Below are positions 56,621 to 64,000 of a stretch of DNA of 64,000 bases, one piece after another; positions within the stretch are counted from its first letter, which is position 1; every line of letters starts with the position of its first letter. Position numbers and translations under genes: made by a program. Under the pieces are notes generated by a model. It worked only from the letters and a program-made list of their open reading frames with translations, was not told where the DNA came from and made no database searches. Source of the stretch: Aralia elata (Eukaryota > Streptophyta > Magnoliopsida > Apiales > Araliaceae); assembly GCA_034770075.1 (NCBI GenBank), contig CM068386.1, positions 46,594,896 to 46,658,895 on the forward strand, read 5' to 3'.

Positions 56621-57277
56621 AGGAAAGATGTCAAGCCAATGACATTAAACAAGGGCAACTGCATGGGAGGCAACCTATGAATCAGATTTGATTTTCTATC
56701 CCTTTACTTTTTATTTTTAGTTACATGTTAGTTAGTTACTTTCTTCTTTGCATAATTGTCTTACATTGGGGACAATGTAAGGTTTGAGTGTGGGGGAGGG
56801 GTTTAGGTTATTTATTATTTGAGTTATTTAGGATTATTTAGGATATGACATACTAGATATGATGTTCTGAAGTAAAAAAATTTTGGTGAAAAAATTTTGG
56901 AACATTTTTCTGACTCTACGATCGTAGTGTTCTGCTGAACTCTTGAAGGTTGGAATCGTAGAGTGAATATTAATGCTTATTTACAGAATTTGATTTGATG
57001 CTTTATTGATTGATGAATAATGATGACTTAGTTAGGATCCATGGACTAATTCTGAATTTGGAATTGTTTTGCCTGAAAGCTTAAATATAAGATGCATGTT
57101 TATCTAACTAAGTTATTTGTGGGATTATACTTTGTGCACTGATTTTGTGACTCGTGAGTTCTTTTGACTGTGTATGTTGTTTACAGAACCTTGGAAAGAA
57201 GGGAAAAGATGGAAGTTATGAAAACAACAGTGTTGAAAAAGAAAAAGAAAAAGGAAAAATGCAGATGTCTTGTGGTG
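56621..57277 (+). other. A 3' region, first part
   Basis: GGGAGGCAACCTATG (about 56669) is the post-integrase Athila motif. A hairpin (56760-56781) and PPT-like tract GTGTGGGGGAGGGG (about 56788-56801) follow, then CTCTACGATCGTAG at about 56933. A splice-acceptor-like TGTTTACAG ends near 57187. No gene. Confidence 0.7.
56760..56781 (+). other. Hairpin before internal PPT-like tract of A
   Basis: CTTACATTG, loop GGGA, CAATGTAAG: a perfect 9-bp stem. Confidence 0.85.
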
Positions 57278-57441
57278 GGTTGAGATGGAGCGTAAAACAC
57301 ACTCATCCATAAACACAAGAGCGAGATGGAGCGTAAAACGCACTCGCTGCAAAGTCATAAGTGGGATGGAGCATAAAATGCACCCACTTGAAGAGGAAAA
57401 AAATGTGTGAAAGGTGAAATGGAGCATAAAATGCATTCACC
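57278..57441 (+). repeat. Four bulged hairpins with covarying stems in A
   Basis: Copies at 57278-57308, 57321-57347, 57361-57387 and 57413-57441. Each has an outer stem, ATGGA, inner stem GCGT/ACGC or GCAT/ATGC, loop AAA, a single A, and the outer stem's partner. Outer stems differ: GCGAG/CTCGC, GTGGG/CCCAC, GGTGAA/TTCACC. Confidence 0.85.
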
Positions 57442-57756
57442 TGAGGAATTGATTGTTGGTTCTGTGGTTGAAGAGAATTGCAGGAGAATCAAGTTTTGAG
57501 TTATGAGTCAGTGTGCACGGTTGTTGTTCCATGATAACTGAGTTGGGTATTTATGTTGATCATAGGTGAGTTATTTGTGTGGATATGTTCTGATTTGGAG
57601 GATGTTTAGTGGGGAATGACATAGTTGTTATTGTGAGTTGATTGATGAGGTGTTGGCCAGGTTTTTGTGATAAGTGTTATTTCATGACGTTATTGATGCC
57701 TTTGAAAGTTTGGATGGAGTGAGTCAGACTAATTTTTCTTGATGATTCTTGTTTGG

Positions 57757-57791
57757 TTTACATGAGGACATGTAAAAGCTAAGTGTGGGAG
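57757..57791 (+). other. Pre-PPT hairpin and polypurine tract of A
   Basis: TTTACATG, loop AGGA, CATGTAAA (57757-57776), followed by AAGTGTGGGAG. The LTR that should follow is absent and host Copia LTR starts instead. Confidence 0.8.
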
Positions 57792-59669
57792 AAATGCTTA
57801 AAGAAAATAACACAAGATATTTTAAGTGGTAAGAAGACTGAATAACTCCTAATCCACTCTTCCACTCCATGAGCAGGATATCCACTAAGGATAAGGTCGC
57901 TACGATCATTTATAACTGAACCACTTAAGTTCCTTCAAGCCCAGTAGACTTGGATTTTAGTCACTAAGACAAGGACACTAAGACATCTTCAAGTTTCTTC
58001 AACTTGGCAAGTTTGGACCCTCAGCCCAGGACTCCTAGCCCTCTCCAAGTTTTTTCAACTTGGCAAAGTGGACACTCAGTTCCAGATCACTAAGATCTCT
58101 TCAAGTTCCTTGAACTTGGTACAATGGTCACTAAGACCAGGCGAATCATAACTTGATGTGAATTGCGTTTGAGGTGCTGCTAAGGTTTGCAGTGATGCTT
58201 AACTTCTTCTAGTACTTAGCAGCTTTGAACTTATTTCTGAGTCTTAGAGTAGAGCTTTATAATTTAAAAGAGGTTTAACTTTTTGTTCTTGGTGATTCAT
58301 ACCTGGATTTGAATCATCGTACGCCTTTTATAGACCTTCAGAAATTGTCCTATTAGAGAGTTCCCGTTGGTGCATTTAATATTTTATTCTATGCTATTCT
58401 CTGACAACTGATTTGAGGGTAGGTAGACATCTTACTTTTGGCTTTGCAAATGTCTCATCAGACTGTAGACTCTTCTACTCCACATTTGTGATGTCACATC
58501 TTCCTTTTAGTCATTTCGACTCAGTTTCATATTAATCCTCTTCTTTGAATTTGAAGATGGTGAGAAATGTTCTTGACATCTTTGCTCTGCTCTATTCTGC
58601 TATGAAATTGTCAGTCTTATGACAGATCTAACATGCTCTTCATACTTGACTTGATCGTTGAGTTAGTTGAAGAACGTAGAGTCTAGACTTGTCTTTCTCG
58701 ACAATCTACCTTACGATGGTCGAGGTAGTTCTACGATTTGTTCGACGAACTTTAGAAGTACTTCGTTTGTCTGCTTTACGAATATCTCTGTATAATGTTG
58801 TAGCAGACTTTGCGAACCTCTCTTTCTTTACTACGAACTAAGCTTTCGCTTTACAATCCCGAAGGCAGTTCTACGATCTTTATAGACTATACGATTTCGA
58901 CTTCAACTCTGAGATAACGTTGTAGGTTCAACAATCTTTCTTCTGATGCTTTCTGAACACATAAAGTACTCTGCTAACATCTTTCTTATCTCAAACAGGT
59001 AGAGTCACTCTACGATCTGTTCCAGTTTGCTTCTATGATTGGAACTTCATTACTGTTCTACTGTCTGCTTTATGAGTGAGTATTATTTGATGCTTGGGCA
59101 GACTCTTGCAGACTTCTCTTTATTCTCTAAACACTCTTTGCAGCTCTACGATGTCGAAGACAGCTCTACGATCTAGCTGTCTCTTTGTCACTTTATAGTA
59201 TTAGCTGATGCTCTACGAAATCTTGTTTACTCTGCGAACTGACTTATTCTTTATAAACAGGCAGAGTACTTTTGCAATTTAGCCTTTGTAGAGATATTTC
59301 AGAGATTCCTTATGATTATGACTATACTTTTTCTTAGAGTATATCCTCCTGTGATCAGCTTCTTCTAGTTAGGCCTTCAACTCATCTCAAGGGCTCGTAG
59401 GTGAGCTCTACGATCTTTGTCTTGTGTGCTTTAGATAATGAGCTGACTCTGCTATTTGTGATCACACTACGATATGGTAGAGTGACTCTACGATCAGTTT
59501 GTCCTATTGACTTACATATAGAAAGCTTTATTAAGATCAACCTAACAACTTTGATATTTCTATTCTAAGTCCTTGTACATGTGTTTCTTAAGGACTTTAC
59601 AAAACTTATCATTACAAATATACATTAATCACTTTTGCATCATCAAATCATTCATCATAGAATCTAACA
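57792..59669 (-). repeat. Copia 5' LTR, outer part
   Basis: On the minus strand it starts TGTTAGATTCTATGATG at 59669. It contains about 11 CTCTACGATC-like words (58660-59500) and a TATA box. With 39038-39275 the LTR is about 2.1 kb. No gene. Confidence 0.75.
58323..58335 (-). promoter_or_regulatory. TATA box of Copia LTR
   Basis: Minus strand GGTCTATAAAAGGC, downstream of the motif array on the element strand. Confidence 0.5.
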
Positions 59670-60246
59670 GAAGTAAATAGGGTTACATGTGTAGGATTTC
59701 ACATAGTCGTAGTGAAATGACAGTAACTTTAATGAGGAACTTGGTGACAACGTATAAATTGTTGACAAGGTTGAAAGTATACAATAAATTTGTTTTTGAA
59801 AGGGATTTTACCTTGAAAGAAGAAGGTAATTTAGGGGAAGAGAAGTTGAATTCCTGATAAAGTACATTGTCAAGATGTTGTGATAGAAAAATATTAAGAG
59901 GAATGACGTTATTGTCATATATGACTCACGAGCATCACATTCACATGTTTCTGTTGACAGGAGTAAGTCGAAATCTTACTTACGTGGCATGACGTAAGTT
60001 AATTTTGGTCATATAGACCTAAAGTTTATGGAGTAATCATAGGAATGATTATTATTGGGAGAAGGATTTAGGCGTCGAATCAAGAATTAATGAGATACCT
60101 TCAATGAAGATAACGTAGTTAAGTGGTGGATTATAAAAGTGTGGTCGTGTTGAACATAGGACGATTTATAAAAAAGTATCATGCAACAATCTCTAAGTAT
60201 TGTGCGTCCTAATTTTGAAGACAAAATTTCTTTAAGGGGGGAAGGA
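59670..60246 (+). pseudogene. E: 3' end of pol and PPT
   Basis: Heavily decayed. Only the last codons are suggestive (RPNFEDKISL before AAGGGGGGAAGGA), the common end of chromovirus pol. The PPT is 60234-60246. Copia element LTR abuts at 59669. Confidence 0.55.
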
Positions 60247-61099
60247 TGTGATATCCCAGTCCCAAATCAGCTTCATTACTTAATTAATGATTAGGGTTTG
60301 TCGATCGAAACCTCTAAATCAATCGATGATTAGGGTTTGTCCAAACTCGAACGATCGATTATCATAATTTCGATGAATCGAAGTTCTGAGTGGTGGAATG
60401 GATGTCGTGGGTAGATTCAGAGCGATAGAAATTGTAAAATATACGAGAAGAGATGAGTTCGGTGGATGACGTTGCAGGTACGTCAATAGGTTGTGTAGAT
60501 TGATGGGCCCCAGGTCATGTTTTCTTGAGATTACCGAGGCTAGGGCCATGACATGAATATATTAATTAAATATTTTGATCAAGTTAATTATAAGATAATT
60601 TGTTTATTTGATTATGCAACAAAAAGAAGATAGGATGGTGAAGCAAAAAAGGGTAAGAATAACTAAGCTAATCGAAGATGGAGAAGATTGACCATGGAGC
60701 TTGTCGGATATAATAAGTAGTGGCTCGTTAAAGTCAGTAAGACATGGCTAGGAGACTAGAGAGTGCAGGAGATAAAGAAGAAAAGAAAGAAATAAAACAC
60801 TCCCTCTATCCCTTTATATCTGACGTTTTAGAGTTTTTTTTCTTCCCAAAATATTTGACGTTCTACAAAACCAAGAATATTTTGCCTATTTGTTTTCCTT
60901 CTCTACTCTTCCTTCTTCACCACCATTAATGGCTATTTTCTCTGTTTTTAAAAGACAGCTCAAATTCTCTTCTTTGATTTCCAAGGACACATTTATGAGA
61001 AGCCTTCAAAACTCTATTGCAATGATAAAGTTAACAGGTGATAATTTCTTTTACGACAAAACTATAGTTTCAATAGTTGAGATCAAACCCTAGGTTTCA

Positions 61100-61456
61100 T
61101 TGAAGATGAAGGATAAAGATTTTATGGAGTCTGAATCCGAAAAGAAGAAATTACTGTTGAAGATGAAGAATGATGGAGATTTTATGAAGTGTGAGTTCGA
61201 AGCTTTGCTCGTTGATTTGAACAAATTTCCAGATGAAGGGGAAGAAGCTTTGCTCGTTGATTTGAATGAACCTGGAGGATTTTATTTGAACAAATTTCCA
61301 GATGAAGGGGAAGAAGCTTTGCTCGTTGATTTGAATGAACATGGAGGATTTGATTTGAACAAATTTCCAGATGAAGGGGAAGAAACTTTTGAACAAAAAG
61401 AATTGCAAAAAGTAGTAAGGATTATGTTGAAAGTGTATCTTTTAAAATTTTATTAA
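61100..61456 (+). pseudogene. MLE N-terminal acidic region with VDLN repeats
   Basis: A 118-codon frame with three copies of a 66-75-bp direct repeat encoding EALLVDLN and DLNKFPDEGEE. Acidic DLN repeats are usual at the N-terminus of plant mariner transposases. DNA-binding and catalytic parts do not follow on this strand. Confidence 0.5.
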
Positions 61457-62170
61457 CCATGTCAGTTGTTATGTTAAATTTTTGAATGAACTCTCTGTTT
61501 GTTGAAAATCATCATTTAGTGGAAAGTTGAAACATTTAGCCCAGCTAGAGCCATATAATTCACTGAGAGAAAAATCCAAAGGTACAAGTACCTAATACAA
61601 TCCAGACAACGCAAAAAGAACTAGCAAAATGCCGACTAAAATTAGTCAAATAATCTTCTTCAACAATGGAGTATGTATAGAGTGGCCAAATTAATCATTG
61701 AGCATCAATAATATTCTGAGTAAATGCAAGGGGATATACTCATATGCATGACTAGAACAGGACCAATATTATGACAGGCATAATAGAAAAGGTTTCATAA
61801 TATGATAAGAACCAACATGACCATTAGATAGTGGAAGTAATCAACAAGGATTTATTGGTTGATTCCATTTCAAGCCTCTATTTCTCTGCTTTACAGAGAA
61901 AAATAACGATTTTCACCAAAAGCCCAAACAAATATCTGAAATAGTACTACGTGGTGAATTCTGAAATAAGCATTACTTGCAACGTACACATAGTGTTACA
62001 TAAACAAAAAAACTACTCCTTAATCAGTAGACTCATATTCAGGCAAAAACAGAAAAATCCTCAATTCAAGCCCCATAAACTCAATCAACAGCTAATCTAC
62101 ACAACCAAGATATATTCACATCAGATTTAGCATATACCACATTAATGATATTGTAAAAGAAAATTCATCA
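61457..62170. other. Non-coding part of the MLE region
   Basis: No gene, RNA or clear repeat is recognised between the two oppositely oriented coding pieces. Confidence 0.5.
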
Positions 62171-63066
62171 CAAATACCTTCATCCAATTGATTCAAATAA
62201 TTTTGAACTTCTTGTACTAATTCAAGATCACATTTCATCTAAGTTGGAAGTTCACCTCGTCTCTCCAACATTTCTTTTCTAATATGCGGAATTTTGTATT
62301 TGTTGTGACCTTTGCCTTTCATGATTTCTATCATACACGATTGCAATGATAGAAATATGCAGTTAGACTTCTGTGTAGGATACTCATCGAATAATTTCAC
62401 CACAACTTGTAATAGCTCATCAAAACTTCTTGGAGCCTCTTTGTACTGTAATTGTTGAATGGCATTAAGAAAGCCAAGATCTAAAACATTCAAATCTGGA
62501 GAATTCGCAGGTTGATATGTCAAACGAATATCAAACCCATCCTGTATAGCAGCTCGACAAAAATCAGTATCGGTCAAATTAATATGTGTTCTAGCATTGT
62601 CTTGTTGAATATATATCGAATATCCAAAATCCTCTCTTGGACATTTCTCTTTAATTGCAGGTAGAACCTTCTCTATTATGTAAGACCTTATAACTTCTCT
62701 TGTTACTGAAGTTATAGGCTTTGTTTTAATTATCCCGGCAGCTCTCTTAATGCTACTTCTTCTAGCCAGTTCTTGAGTAACAAAGGGGAAAAGACCAATT
62801 TTCCTAAAAATAATTCGTTTCCTTAATTATCAAACCTTGGACGCGCTATAGCAGCTAAAAACATGACTTTCCCAATGAAGTTTTTACTTTTACACGATCG
62901 CATCAGATCTTCTTCATCTGCTAGCAAGTAGAAATTTTCGATTTTTTTGGTCATGTTGAACCACTTCTCATCAATAGGAATAACATTAAACATTCCATTG
63001 AATATAGGATCATGTGGTATGCTACTTTGCTCAAGCATTGATATGCAGAATCTCCGTCTTGTTTAG
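62171..63066 (-). pseudogene. MLE transposase catalytic part (DD39D type)
   Basis: The minus strand reads ISMLEQSSIPHDPIF, VIPIDEKWFNMTKK with the first Asp, NFIGKVMFLAAIARPRFD, IYIQQDNARTHI with the second Asp, then SPDLNVLDLGFLNAIQ. Thirty-nine residues separate the second and third Asp (in VLD), as in plant MLEs. It ends with KGHNKYKIPHIRKEML, a stop, and KCDLELVQEV. Frames break near 62820 and 62577. Confidence 0.88.
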
Positions 63067-63146
63067 GCGTGTACAACACGGAGAAATACGGCGTCATACA
63101 AATGCTCTAAAGCCTTTTCTGAAGGAAGAACATAAAATATCGAGGT

Positions 63147-63159
63147 TGGTATCAGAGCC
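63147..63159 (+). other. Primer binding site of E (tRNA-iMet type)
   Basis: TGGTATCAGAGCC complements the 3' end of initiator tRNA-Met. gag starts 36 bp later. Confidence 0.85.
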
Positions 63160-63195
63160 AAGGTTTAACGAATGAGCTCGTTCCTACTAGATATC

Positions 63196-64000
63196 ATGTC
63201 GAATGTCACCAATGAGCAAATAAATCAAAGGATGCTATGGCTACCATTGAGGCACGGGAGACAAGGCTTGAGATCGTCATAGAGGATGTTAAGGAGCGGC
63301 TTGACAAGTCGGAACAAAATATAGAATATTTATCGAGGGACTTAATTTCAAGATAGAGAGATATCATGATGAATTGCTCGAGGCCTTCAAAACCGCCACC
63401 AATGACGCAACACAGGAGAGCATAGCCTTTTAAGCAAAGATCTTAGAAGCGTTGATGAACATTCAAGGGGAGATGCAGTTTATGAAGGCCTTCATAGAAG
63501 AAATAAAGGCCAATTGAACCTTATGTAAACGTGCAGTTGCTAGTGGAGCGGCCGATGCACCATGCACCCTGACAAAGGAAGTGCCAAGGGTAAAGAATAT
63601 CATTAAGTCGAAGGAGTACGATGGGAAATGAGACACCATAGTGATTGATAATTTCTTGTGGCATATGGAACGATACTTCCCGACACTAAGTTTGGAGGAC
63701 AAGGTACAAGTTAACACTGGTTTTCTTTATTTTATCGATATTGCTATGGTTTGGTGGCACAAGAAATGTGTCGAGATAGAAAAGAGCACTTTTACTATTG
63801 ATTCTTAGGATGCACTCAAAAAAGAGCTCAAAAAATAATTATATCCTGAGAATGTTAGTCGTGGTGCCCGTAAGAAGATGAAAGAGCTCAAGCACGACCG
63901 ATCCATCCAAGATTATGTTCGGATCTTCTCCGACCTCATGCTCTAAATTATGAATATGAGTGAGAAGGATATCCTCTTCATAGGATGGGCTCAAGCTTTG
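63196..64000 (+). pseudogene. gag of E (runs off the window)
   Basis: MSNVTNEQINQR starts at 63196. Frameshifts lead to TIEARETRLE, a coiled-coil-like KERLDKSEQNIEYL, then LWHMERYFPTL, IAMVWWHKKCVE and LKKELKKxLYPENVSRGARKKMKELKH, RSIQDYVRIFSDLML. This is a gypsy gag domain. Stops occur at several sites, such as near 63355 and 63836. The 3' end lies beyond the window. Confidence 0.8.

Larger units (their letters stand above)
39276..57791 (+). mobile_element. A: Athila-like non-autonomous element, one LTR left
   Basis: 5' LTR about 39276-41025, PBS 41040-41057, gag (41308-42218 and 55766-55982), a protease tail, no RT, RNase H or integrase, a long 3' region, and a PPT at about 57778-57791. 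The 3' LTR is missing. The host repeat AAATG is at both ends (39271-39275, 57792-57796). Element B sits in gag. Without B it is about 5.1 kb. Confidence 0.85.
9582..59669 (-). mobile_element. Copia (Ty1) retrotransposon, SIRE-like, multiply interrupted
   Basis: The order on the minus strand is 5' LTR (59669-57792 and 39275-39038), PBS (39035-39021), gag start (38990-38954), remaining gag, protease, integrase, RT and RNase H (13859-9582). The order PR-IN-RT-RH defines Ty1/copia. The long spacer between PBS region and protease with a coiled coil, and the LTR style, suggest a SIRE/Maximus relative. It carries insertions C, A and D'. The RNase H end and 3' LTR are not in the window. Right flank after the LTR is GAAGT, a possible TSD half. 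Confidence 0.85.
60800..63066. mobile_element. Mariner-like (MLE) DNA transposon, rearranged
   Basis: CTCCCTCTATCCC at 60800 and TTGACG-type text after it form a typical Stowaway/MLE terminal inverted repeat. The preceding TA appears as CA. The opposite terminus is missing. N-terminal-type coding is on the plus strand near the TIR and the catalytic part is on the minus strand, so the inside seems inverted. Confidence 0.65.
60247..63146 (+). repeat. LTR of gypsy element E, split by a mariner-like element
   Basis: It starts TGTGATATCCCAGTCCC right after a PPT and ends before a PBS near 63146. Without the insert at 60800-63066 it would be about 630 bp. PPT on the left and PBS on the right mean one LTR is shared by two internal regions, or two partial copies adjoin. 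Confidence 0.6.

Overview
This is plant nuclear DNA, very probably heterochromatin of a eudicot or other non-grass angiosperm. It holds degenerate plastid genes (including accD, which grasses have lost), and the rest is almost entirely plant LTR retrotransposons (Copia, Tekay-like, Tat/Ogre-like and Athila-like Ty3/gypsy) plus one mariner-like DNA transposon. I found no intact host protein gene.

Left edge (1-5159): a composite of decayed plastid fragments from distant parts of the chloroplast genome: petN, ndhH-ndhA fused to ndhD, petL-petG, the end of rps12 plus rps7, accD and trnG-GCC. It abuts a 5'-truncated Tat/Ogre-like element (called D') whose only remaining LTR is 7534-9581.

The rest is a nest. 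The outermost element is a gypsy element E, seen only at the right edge (59670-64000). A Copia element on the minus strand lies in E's 3' internal region. Its 5' LTR is 39038-39275 plus 57792-59669, and its gag-pol is 13859 down to 9582. The Copia element was hit three times: D' entered its RNase H; a Tekay-like gypsy element C (13860-38953) entered its gag; and an Athila-like non-autonomous element A (39276-57791) entered its LTR. C's integrase is split by the Tat/Ogre-like element D (22387-34103, minus strand, TSD AAGGT). A's gag is split by a second Athila-like element B (42339-55760, minus strand), whose own integrase holds a solo LTR (47930-49717). D's LTRs look almost identical, so it is the youngest well-dated insertion; C's LTRs have clearly diverged.

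All coding regions are broken by frameshifts, deletions or stops. Many stops look like C-to-T or G-to-A changes, as expected of methylated repeats. The most interesting material is non-coding: (i) arrays of short palindromes, different in sequence in each LTR family but similar in architecture, mostly upstream of a TATA box; (ii) a repeated hairpin with covarying stems in the 3' regions of A and B; (iii) a hairpin with an RGGA loop just before the polypurine tract in both Athila families; (iv) a block of about 120 bp with covarying hairpins shared by D and B; (v) 33-35 bp minisatellites, expanded differently in D and D'. All boundaries and identifications come from reading the sequence by eye; no search or alignment program was run.
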